From Anaerolineales bacterium (GTDB lineage: Bacteria; Chloroflexota; Anaerolineae; Anaerolineales; Villigracilaceae), in the NCBI GenBank assembly GCA_024763295.1, contig JANTFU010000113.1, forward strand, positions 1 to 7,214: 7,214 bases of DNA. The letters are read 5' to 3'. Numbering within the stretch: position 1 is the stretch's first letter; the number at the start of each line of letters is the position of its first letter. Below the pieces are notes generated by a model, which saw only the letters and a list, made by a program, of their open reading frames with translations, was not told the DNA's origin and made no database searches. Positions 1-6,267 of the stretch are shown here, piece by piece. The translations under genes were made by a program, and so were the position numbers.

Positions 1-18
1 GTAGGCGATGCTTTTCGC

Positions 19-84
19 CGTATCGAAACCAGAGCGACTCAAAACGCACAATTTTTCTCTGAAAACCGCTACGATTTCGATACG
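19..84. repeat. 10-bp perfect inverted repeat in the leader
   Basis: CGTATCGAAA at 19-28 is the exact reverse complement of TTTCGATACG at 75-84, with 46 bases between. A weaker 5-bp pair (CAGAG 30-34, CTCTG 57-61) nests inside, so an RNA from this region could fold as an outer stem with an inner hairpin. It could also be a pair of half-sites for a DNA-binding protein. No known riboswitch class was recognised. Confidence 0.45.
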
Positions 85-85
85 A

Positions 86-109
86 ACAAGGACGATACCC
101 TGTCCTTGT
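86..109. repeat. Hairpin with 8-bp perfect stem
   Basis: ACAAGGAC (86-93) pairs with GTCCTTGT (102-109) around an 8-base loop. The stem is only half G/C and no T-run follows, so it is a poor candidate for a factor-independent terminator. It sits directly after the longer inverted repeat, about 90 bases before the first gene start, so an operator or structured leader is possible. Confidence 0.45.
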
Positions 110-188
110 CCTACTCAATCTCCGCTAGAAAATTGTATGTTATTTAATCCCTGTTCCTCAGCGTCGGTAGTCGCCTAAGCCAGCGCCT

Positions 189-194
189 AGAGGA
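189..194 (+). promoter_or_regulatory. Ribosome binding site for the 816-residue sensor
   Basis: AGAGGA lies five bases before the ATG at 200. The next in-frame ATG (position 230) has no comparable purine-rich site upstream, so this site supports the upstream start. Confidence 0.7.
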
Positions 195-199
195 AAATC

Positions 200-2650
200 A
201 TGGATGCTCATTTATTCAACCAGTTGTTGATGTTTAGTGCGGAAGCCATCGTTACCGCGCTACTGATTTTGGGGTTGTTTTGGCTGCGTACACGCTTCGG
301 TCTTTCGCTGCTTTTTGTCACCTTAGGAGTCTTCCAGCCGCTTCAAGTGCTTCTAGCCTCTTCCATTTATGTGGAGGTCTTGCCGGGGGTAGCCGTCAGT
401 CCGGGATCGATCATTCTGTTCACTGCCAGCCTCTTCGCGGTTCTGTTGGTCTACATCCGCGAGGGGGTGATTGAGACGCGCAAAGTGATCTATGGGATTA
501 TGGTCGCCAACCTGACCATGACCCTGCTCCTAGTGCTTTTTGGCGCACAATTGACGTTACCCGATACGTTTAACTTCCTCAGCTTGTCACCCGCTATTTT
601 TAATCAGGGTGCCAGAGTGATGTTGACCGGAAGCATTGTGCTTTTTGCGGATGTGCTTCTGGTGATTATCGTCTACGAATGGATGCGGCGACTAATCCCC
701 AAAATTCCCTTTTTACGCATATATATGACGATGGTTGTTGTACTCGTCTTCGATAGTTTGGGCTTCGCCACCGGTGCCTTTTTGGGGCAGCCGCTTTTCA
801 AATCTGTCTTGCTGGCTGGTAGCTTAGGGAAGACTGTCATGGCGCTCTATTATGCTGCCGCCCTGAGCCTCTATTTGCGCTTTATTGAACCTGAACAGGT
901 AAGTCTGAAGAATGCCGAACCTGTGCCGGATATTTTTTATGCGCTCACCTACCGTGAGAAATATGAAATCGAACGCCAGCGAGTCGAGGCTGAACGCCTT
1001 GCCAGCGAAGAGCGTGCCAAAGCTTTATTGGAGAGCATCCCCGACCTGATTTTCAAGTTCAACCGCCAGGGCGAATTTCTGGATTATCAGGCTGCTGTGG
1101 ATGACTTGTTATATGTGTCTCCAGAAGAATTTATCGGCAAAAAAGTGGACGCGGTATTGCCACCTGAGATAGCAGAAACGACCCTAAACAAAATTCAACA
1201 GGTGCTGGAAAGGGGGGAGATACAGGTTTTTGAATATATGTTACCTATGGGAGAGGATGAACGAATTTTCGAAGCCCGTTATATTCCCAGCGGAGTAGAC
1301 GAAGTAATTGCTATCAGCCGTGATATCACGGCGCGCAAGCGGGCGGAAGAGACCCTGAGAGAATCTGAAGCAAATTTAAAATCATTGATAGACAATCGAG
1401 AAGATTATATTTGGGCGCTTGATAGAAATTATGACTATATCGTCTTTAATAATATCTATGCACAATTTTATCTTGCGTTATACAAGAATGAACTTAAGAA
1501 GGGAATGAATGCCGTAGAAACTTTGACGTCTGAAGAGTATGAGTTCTGGATTCCAAAATATGAATCTGTTTTTGCTGGAGAAAATATTACTTTTGAACTC
1601 TCTTATCCCCTTAATGGTCAGCTTCACTATTTTCGGGTTTCTTTAAACCCCATTTATGCTGGAGACACCATTGTTGGCGTGTCGGCAATTAACTCGGACA
1701 TCACCGAGCGTAAACAGGCGGAGCAGGCTTTGCGGGAAAGCGAAGAAAAGTTCCGCTCCATTCTCGATTCTATTACTGAACCTGTGTTTGTCCACGATGC
1801 GCTGACAGGCGCGATTTTAGATGTCAATCAGAGTATGGTTAGAAAGTTTGGCTATACCCGTGAGGAAGCACGAAAAATTGACGTGGAGACGATTAGCTCC
1901 GGCGAACCGGGTTTTACCCAACAGGATGCTATGCGTTGGATGGAAAAAGCGCTCAGAGGAGAACCGCAAATCTTTGAATGGCGCTCCAAGACTAAAAGTG
2001 GAGAGTTGTTCTGGAGTGAAGTCAATATGCGTCTTGCGCTGATCGGCGCTGATCAGCGTATCATCGTGTCCGTACGCGATATCACCGAGCGCAAACAGGC
2101 GGAAGAAAAATTACATAAACTAAATGCGCGTCTAATCAATGTTTTTGAGACTATGGGCGATGCTTTTGTCTCGCTGGACGAGCATTGGGTTTATACTTAC
2201 GTTAACGAACGCGCCGGTCAAATTTTTGGGCGAACGCCGCAGAGTCTGATTGGCAAACATATTTGGACTGAATTTCCGGAGGGCGTGGGGCAGCCTTTCT
2301 ATAAAGCCTACTATCAAGCCGTTGAGACACAGCAGCCTATCACTATTGAAGAGTTTTATCCGCCTTATAACCGATGGTTTGAGAATCGCATTTATCCATC
2401 CAGCGACGGGTTGGCGATTTTTTTTACTGACATCACGGATTTTAAGGCGTCCGAAAAAGCGCTGCAAGAAGCGCATGCCCGTCTTGAAGAACGCGTTCGT
2501 GAGCGCACGGATGAATTGCAGCGTGTTGTCAATCTGATGGCTGGACGCGAAATTCGTATGAAGGAATTGAGGGATGTTATCAAGCAACTACGCGCACAAT
2601 TGAGCGAAGCCGGACTGAAACCAGTAGCCGATGACTCACTGAAGGAATAA
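200..2650 (+). CDS. Membrane-anchored multi-PAS sensor protein lacking a kinase domain
   Basis: An 816-residue inner-membrane signalling protein. About seven hydrophobic segments lie at residues 9-29, 33-57, 66-86, 96-118, 137-160, 170-196 and 200-227. A charged helix (250-275) leads into four PAS domains at about 275-380, 388-503, 513-633 and 643-747, most closed by a DIT.RK(Q/R)AE-type signature. PAS3 and PAS4 look like typical small-ligand or partner-binding PAS folds; no LOV cysteine motif or heme motif is evident. The protein ends in a coiled coil (750-816) with ERVRERTDEL and a MAGREIRMKEL helix. There is no HisKA, HATPase, GGDEF, EAL or methyl-accepting domain, so it cannot signal by its own catalysis; it probably works through protein contacts, possibly with the kinase encoded 57 bases downstream (inference). 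The membrane part distantly resembles VUT/YhhQ transporters. The PAS2 coding segment is notably AT-rich. The coding region is certain; the ligand is unknown. Confidence 0.93.
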   Translation: MDAHLFNQLLMFSAEAIVTALLILGLFWLRTRFGLSLLFVTLGVFQPLQVLLASSIYVEVLPGVAVSPGSIILFTASLFAVLLVYIREGVIETRKVIYGIMVANLTMTLLLVLFGAQLTLPDTFNFLSLSPAIFNQGARVMLTGSIVLFADVLLVIIVYEWMRRLIPKIPFLRIYMTMVVVLVFDSLGFATGAFLGQPLFKSVLLAGSLGKTVMALYYAAALSLYLRFIEPEQVSLKNAEPVPDIFYALTYREKYEIERQRVEAERLASEERAKALLESIPDLIFKFNRQGEFLDYQAAVDDLLYVSPEEFIGKKVDAVLPPEIAETTLNKIQQVLERGEIQVFEYMLPMGEDERIFEARYIPSGVDEVIAISRDITARKRAEETLRESEANLKSLIDNREDYIWALDRNYDYIVFNNIYAQFYLALYKNELKKGMNAVETLTSEEYEFWIPKYESVFAGENITFELSYPLNGQLHYFRVSLNPIYAGDTIVGVSAINSDITERKQAEQALRESEEKFRSILDSITEPVFVHDALTGAILDVNQSMVRKFGYTREEARKIDVETISSGEPGFTQQDAMRWMEKALRGEPQIFEWRSKTKSGELFWSEVNMRLALIGADQRIIVSVRDITERKQAEEKLHKLNARLINVFETMGDAFVSLDEHWVYTYVNERAGQIFGRTPQSLIGKHIWTEFPEGVGQPFYKAYYQAVETQQPITIEEFYPPYNRWFENRIYPSSDGLAIFFTDITDFKASEKALQEAHARLEERVRERTDELQRVVNLMAGREIRMKELRDVIKQLRAQLSEAGLKPVADDSLKE
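1325..1347 (+). repeat. PAS-terminal linker repeat, copy 1
   Basis: A 23-base segment encoding the ITARKRAE-type PAS exit linker. It matches the copy at 2081-2103 at 19 of 23 bases. It marks the end of PAS1 and the left side of the AT-rich PAS2 segment. Confidence 0.6.
1700..1722 (+). repeat. PAS-terminal linker repeat, copy 2
   Basis: A 23-base segment encoding ITERKQAE, identical to the copy at 2081-2103 at 22 of 23 positions. It starts 375 bases after copy 1, one PAS module away, and closes PAS2. Confidence 0.75.
2081..2103 (+). repeat. PAS-terminal linker repeat, copy 3
   Basis: A 23-base segment encoding ITERKQAE at the end of PAS3, 381 bases after copy 2 and differing from it at a single silent third-codon position. 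Confidence 0.75.
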
Positions 2651-2707
2651 CCCCGAAGCGATATTCAGAATACCAATGGTTATTTATCCTAATCCAAAGG
2701 CAATCCT
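2651..2707 (+). other. Intergenic gap with ribosome binding site for the kinase
   Basis: A 57-base gap between the two large genes. AAAGG at 2696-2700 lies seven bases before the ATG at 2708 and supports that start. The sequence is AT-rich around 2680-2692, which could accommodate a promoter -10, but no matching -35 is clear. An imperfect palindrome around 2669-2685 has too weak a stem to call a terminator. Same-strand genes with this small gap are probably co-transcribed. Confidence 0.5.
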
Positions 2708-5700
2708 ATGCGGCGAATAATCTTTTTTCTAGCGCTTATATTTTTCAGCGGCAGTCTGTCTGGCTGGACACAACTCCCCCAACAAACGCGTACGATCCGG
2801 GTGGGCGTTTATGAAAATGCGCCCAAGATATATACAGCCGAAGATGGTACGGTTTCGGGCTTCTGGCCCGATCTGATCCGCTATATTGCGACGGAAGAGG
2901 GCTGGGAAATAAATTGGGTACACGGGACATGGGAAGAAGGACTTGAAAGATTAGAGACGAATGAAATTGACATTATGCCCGATACAGGCTGGACAGAAGA
3001 AAGAAGCCAAAAATTCGCCTTCTCCAACGAAACCATACTGATCAGTTGGACAAGATTATACGTTCCCAGAGACTCAGACATAACCTCCATTCTTGACTTG
3101 GAAGGAAAAACAATCGCCGGTCTGACAGGAAGCTTTAATTTGAATGGACCTGAAGGCATAAAGGACCTCACCGCAAAGTTTGGCATCCACAGCACCTTTG
3201 TCGAAATGACGAGCTATACTCAGATCTTTGAAGCCCTTGAAAATAATGAGGTGGACGCAGGCATTACCAACAAAGATTTTGGAAATCTCAATGAAGGGAA
3301 TTATGCAGTGGTCAGAACGCCCATCATTTTCCAGCCTGCGCGCATTCAGTTTGCTTTCACAAAAGATGCCCCATTAACGCCCTATTTGCTCGAAACTATT
3401 GATGCCCACATGAAAACACTGAAAGAAGATCGGGGTTCAGTTTATTATCAGGCGCTGGATGAATACTTGGGCGAAAAAGCATCGGGCGCTGTTGTAGAAG
3501 TTATTCCAGAATGGACGAAAAATCTGCTTATGATAGGAGGAGGGGCAATCGTCTTTTTGTTGGCGCTGGCGGGCACATCACGAATACAAGTACGGCGAAG
3601 CACCAAAGAATTACGGGCTAGTTTGCAAAAACGCGAAGAACTGGAATTTATTGTCAATCGCAGTCAGGTGATTGTTTTTTTATGGCGTGTGGCTGAAGGC
3701 TGGCCGGTTGAATATGTCTCCGAGAGTGTTCGACAACTTGGTTATGAACCGGAAGATTTTACCGAGGGGCGGATTTCCTATGTAGGGATTATCCATCCCG
3801 ATGACCTGCCGTGGGTTGAGCGTGAAGTCGCCGCGTACACTGCGCGTGGAGAAAACGAATTTAGACAAGAATATCGCATCTTGACGAAATCAGGAGAAAT
3901 CCGCTGGACAGACAACGCCACCCGAATTCGACGCGACAAAAATAGAGTGATAACGCATTATCAGGGTACTGTGACAGATATCACCGTACGCAAGCAGGCA
4001 GAAGATGAAATCCGCCGTCACAGTGCAGCGCTGGCTACGCTTTTGCAGAGCAGTCAGGCTCTCGCCTCTACACTGGATATGGGCAACGTATTGCAGGCAA
4101 GCGTTGACAGCGTCGTCGCACTGACGGAATTGAAGAGCGCCGCCGTTTATCTACTCAATGGTGAAATATTGCATCTGTGGGCGACCACGCCTCCGCTCTC
4201 CCCGCAATTTCCCGATGAATGGCGCAATGCGCAGTTGGCTGACCACCCTCACCTCCGCGAAACTATTGACACGGGCTTGCCCGTTTTTCTGCCCGACACC
4301 GCAACAGCCGATCTGACACCGGTAGAACGAGCCGTCAGCGATTTATATGATTTACGTTCGATTCTTTACTTGCCGCTCTTAGCCGGAACGGAAGCCTTAG
4401 GCATACTTATCGCGACCTCTACTGGAGAGCCGCGTGCGCTTTCCGAGACCGAGATTGCCTTATGTCGTACCTTAGCCAACCTATCCGTGTTAAGCATCGA
4501 GAATGTTCAATTATTCGAGGCTTCTCAGCACCACGTCGTTCAATTGGAACGCAGCGCTGAAGAGCTGGCAGCGCTCAACGTCTTGGGACAGGACGTTAGC
4601 GCAACCCTCTCGCTAGACGAAGTCGTCTCTGCCAGCATGAAAGGGGTCTTGAATGCCAGCCATCCTGACTTGGCATACTTCTTTCTGCGGGATGGTGACC
4701 GATTGATAAAAAAAATGATTGCTCCCGAAGAAGCCGTCATTCGGCTTGGCGAGTTTCCAGAACATCGGATTGGCGAATGTCTGTGTGGGTCGGCAGTCAC
4801 AAAGAAAAGAGCCTTGTATTCCAAAGATCTTTATCAGGATATGCGTTGTACTTGGAATGAATGTAAAGAGGCTGGGGCGCACTCCTTTGCCGCCTTACCC
4901 TTATTGAGCGATAATGAAGTGATTGGTGTTATCGGGCTGGCATCGGATGAAGAACGCGACTTTGAAACGCAAGCCGAGTTTCTGGAAACGCTGACCAATA
5001 CCGTGTCTGTTAGTTTGAGAAACGCGCTGCTTTATGAAGAAATCCGGCAGTATGCTACCGATCTGGAGCAACGCGTTGCTGAACGAACAGCGGAACTGAA
5101 TGAGCGTGTTGCTGAAAGCGAAACTCTTACCCGCGCCATGATCGCCCTGACGGAAGATTTGCAAAATGCTGTTAAAAAAGCAGAATCTGCAGATCAACTC
5201 AAATCGGCTTTTTTAGCGATTATGTCACACGAACTGCGCACGCCTCTGAATTCGATCATCGGCTTTACCGGTATTTTATTGCAGGGGCTGGTTGGGTCGC
5301 TCAATGCTGAACAGGCGAAACAATTAGGAATGGTGCAAGACAGCGCCCGGCATTTGCTTAATTTGATTAATGATATTTTGGATATTTCGAAAATCGAAGC
5401 CGGGCAAGTTGAAGTCCGGTTTGAACCCTTTGATATCCGCGCGGCTATTCACAAGACTGTAGAGAGAATCAAGCCTTTGGCAACCAAGAAGGAGTTATCC
5501 TTATCCATCGAAATCGCACCGCAGGTTGGCGAGATCATTAGCGACCAAAGACGAGTAGAGCAGATTATCATCAATTTACTGAGCAATGCCGTCAAATTTA
5601 CAGATCAGGGCGAGGTACGCATTGAAAGTTTTTATGAAGATAAAATGCTGGTGATACGGGTAGCTGATACAGGGATTGGAATCCGTTCCGAAGATGTGGA

Positions 5701-5893
5701 AAAATTATTTGAACCCTTTAAACAAATTGATACGGGGATTACCCGTGAACACGACGGCACGGGGCTGGGATTATCAATTTGCCGCCACCTACTTGAATTA
5801 CTCGGTGGTAAGATTTGGGTCGAAAGTGAATATCAAAAAGGAAGTGTTTTTAGCTTTAGCTTACCCGTAGAAAGGACGCCTGATGACAACTAA
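2708..5893 (+). CDS. Sensor histidine kinase with periplasmic solute-binding, PAS and two GAF domains
   Basis: A 1061-residue membrane kinase. A signal peptide (about 1-20) precedes a type-3 solute-binding domain (SBP_bac_3, about 28-256) with a TEERSQKFAFS stretch whose Arg99 matches the usual amino-acid-binding arginine, and EVDAGI near 181-186. One membrane helix follows (272-290). Inside the cell come PAS (about 308-432, with HPDD at 363-366), GAF1 (about 438-603), GAF2 (about 618-775), a coiled coil (776-835), HisKA with SHELRTPLNSI (phosphoacceptor His841), and HATPase_c with N-box INLLSNAVKFT (Asn956, Asn960), DTGIG (987-991), LFEPF (1000-1004) and GTGLGLSI (1017-1024). All catalytic motifs are intact. 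There is no fused receiver; instead a receiver gene overlaps its stop codon. The layout recalls BvgS/EvgS-like kinases that sense solutes through venus-flytrap domains (family knowledge). Amino acids or similar small molecules are the likely ligand class, but the real ligand is unknown. GAF2 carries four cysteines, and the solute-binding part differs in arginine codon use from the rest. Confidence 0.96.
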   Translation: MRRIIFFLALIFFSGSLSGWTQLPQQTRTIRVGVYENAPKIYTAEDGTVSGFWPDLIRYIATEEGWEINWVHGTWEEGLERLETNEIDIMPDTGWTEERSQKFAFSNETILISWTRLYVPRDSDITSILDLEGKTIAGLTGSFNLNGPEGIKDLTAKFGIHSTFVEMTSYTQIFEALENNEVDAGITNKDFGNLNEGNYAVVRTPIIFQPARIQFAFTKDAPLTPYLLETIDAHMKTLKEDRGSVYYQALDEYLGEKASGAVVEVIPEWTKNLLMIGGGAIVFLLALAGTSRIQVRRSTKELRASLQKREELEFIVNRSQVIVFLWRVAEGWPVEYVSESVRQLGYEPEDFTEGRISYVGIIHPDDLPWVEREVAAYTARGENEFRQEYRILTKSGEIRWTDNATRIRRDKNRVITHYQGTVTDITVRKQAEDEIRRHSAALATLLQSSQALASTLDMGNVLQASVDSVVALTELKSAAVYLLNGEILHLWATTPPLSPQFPDEWRNAQLADHPHLRETIDTGLPVFLPDTATADLTPVERAVSDLYDLRSILYLPLLAGTEALGILIATSTGEPRALSETEIALCRTLANLSVLSIENVQLFEASQHHVVQLERSAEELAALNVLGQDVSATLSLDEVVSASMKGVLNASHPDLAYFFLRDGDRLIKKMIAPEEAVIRLGEFPEHRIGECLCGSAVTKKRALYSKDLYQDMRCTWNECKEAGAHSFAALPLLSDNEVIGVIGLASDEERDFETQAEFLETLTNTVSVSLRNALLYEEIRQYATDLEQRVAERTAELNERVAESETLTRAMIALTEDLQNAVKKAESADQLKSAFLAIMSHELRTPLNSIIGFTGILLQGLVGSLNAEQAKQLGMVQDSARHLLNLINDILDISKIEAGQVEVRFEPFDIRAAIHKTVERIKPLATKKELSLSIEIAPQVGEIISDQRRVEQIIINLLSNAVKFTDQGEVRIESFYEDKMLVIRVADTGIGIRSEDVEKLFEPFKQIDTGITREHDGTGLGLSICRHLLELLGGKIWVESEYQKGSVFSFSLPVERTPDDN
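3980..4002 (+). repeat. PAS-terminal linker repeat, diverged copy in the kinase gene
   Basis: The segment encoding ITVRKQAE after the kinase PAS domain matches the linker at 2081-2103 at 19 of 23 bases. It shows that the same linker module occurs in both large genes; selection on a conserved protein motif could by itself explain this degree of identity. Confidence 0.5.
5871..5876 (+). promoter_or_regulatory. Ribosome binding site inside the kinase gene for the receiver
   Basis: AAAGGA lies six bases before the ATG at 5883, inside the last codons of the kinase gene. It decides the receiver start and, with the 11-base overlap of the two genes (5883-5893), indicates translational coupling. Confidence 0.75.
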
Positions 5894-6266
5894 AATTCTG
5901 GTTATTGAAGATAACGAAAAAAATATTTATTTGCTCACATTTATCTTGGAAAAACACGGCTATCTGGTGCTTCAGGCACGCGATGGGGAGAGGGGCATTA
6001 CGCTAGCTTACGAACATAAACCCGATTTGATCTTGCTCGATATCCAACTTCCCGGCATGGACGGGTACGCTATTGCTCGGAAATTGCGGGAGAACGGGGA
6101 TTTAGGACAGATTCCCATCGTGGCGGTCACATCCTATGCGATGACGGGAGACCGGGAACGAATCCTGAATGCGGGTTGCTCCGGTTATATTGAAAAACCC
6201 ATCGATCCCGAAACTTTTATCGCCGAAATCGAAACCTACCTGCCTTTATCTCAAAGGAGAACTTAA
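5883..6266 (+). CDS. Stand-alone receiver domain response regulator (CheY/DivK-like)
   Basis: A 127-residue single receiver domain with no output domain. The acidic pocket is Glu9-Asp10, the phosphoacceptor is Asp53 in LLDIQLPGMDG, and the switch residues are Thr83 (AVTSYAM) and Lys105 (EKPIDP). The ...AVTSYAMTGDRERI..AGC.GYIEKPIDP pattern is the kind seen in DivK-like and hybrid-kinase receivers. The start overlaps the end of the kinase gene by 11 bases with its own ribosome site, so this is very probably the cognate receiver of that kinase, made in step with it. Having no effector domain, it should act by protein contact, as a relay intermediate or phosphate sink, perhaps with the receiver-GAF protein encoded one base downstream. 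The first part is read from sequence; the partner assignment is inference from gene order. Confidence 0.95.
   Translation: MTTKILVIEDNEKNIYLLTFILEKHGYLVLQARDGERGITLAYEHKPDLILLDIQLPGMDGYAIARKLRENGDLGQIPIVAVTSYAMTGDRERILNAGCSGYIEKPIDPETFIAEIETYLPLSQRRT
6253..6259 (+). promoter_or_regulatory. Strong ribosome binding site for the receiver-GAF gene
   Basis: AAAGGAG, near the anti-Shine-Dalgarno consensus, lies eight bases before the ATG at 6268 and within the final codons of the preceding receiver gene. It supports the start one base after the TAA at 6264-6266. Confidence 0.8.
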
Positions 6267-6267
6267 G

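Larger units (their letters stand above)
1..188. other. Leader region with short open frame running in from the left edge
   Basis: No recognisable gene lies here. Plus-strand frame 1 is open from the first base to a TAA at 145-147, giving 48 codons ending in ARKLYVI. It could be the 3' end of an upstream gene, but an open run of this length is expected by chance fairly often and I recognise no family. A second frame, from ATG at 8 to TAA at 176-178, would give about 56 residues with unconvincing composition. Two inverted repeats fall between 19 and 109. An AT-rich stretch (131-147) could hold a -10 element for the downstream gene, but I cannot pair it with a good -35 at normal spacing. Confidence 0.3.

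Noticed and set aside
86..109. Hairpin considered as a factor-independent terminator of an upstream gene
   Set aside because: The stem is only half G/C and no T-run follows.
172..189. CGCCTA direct repeat just before the first gene
   Set aside because: A six-base repeat at 172-177 and 184-189 is too short to distinguish from chance.
1020..2440. PAS domains checked for LOV flavin or heme signatures
   Set aside because: No flavin-binding NCRFLQ-type motif and no clear heme-ligating histidine context were visible.
2132..2587. Minus-strand open frame of 151 codons
   Set aside because: It lies entirely within the PAS4 and coiled-coil coding region, whose plus-strand protein has clear domain motifs. 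The minus-strand product has no recognisable family.
200..2650. Kinase-less sensor considered as a frameshifted or truncated histidine kinase
   Set aside because: No HisKA or HATPase_c remnants occur in any frame after the stop codon at 2650, and the C-terminal helix looks like a natural end.
2669..2685. Imperfect palindrome between the two large genes
   Set aside because: The stem is AT-rich with a bulge and no T-tract, and the gap is only 57 bases; neither a terminator nor an operator can be supported.
4540..5197. Several minus-strand open frames of 89-98 codons
   Set aside because: They sit opposite GAF2 and the coiled coil of the kinase. Their products are low-complexity or basic and no family is recognisable; they are shadows.
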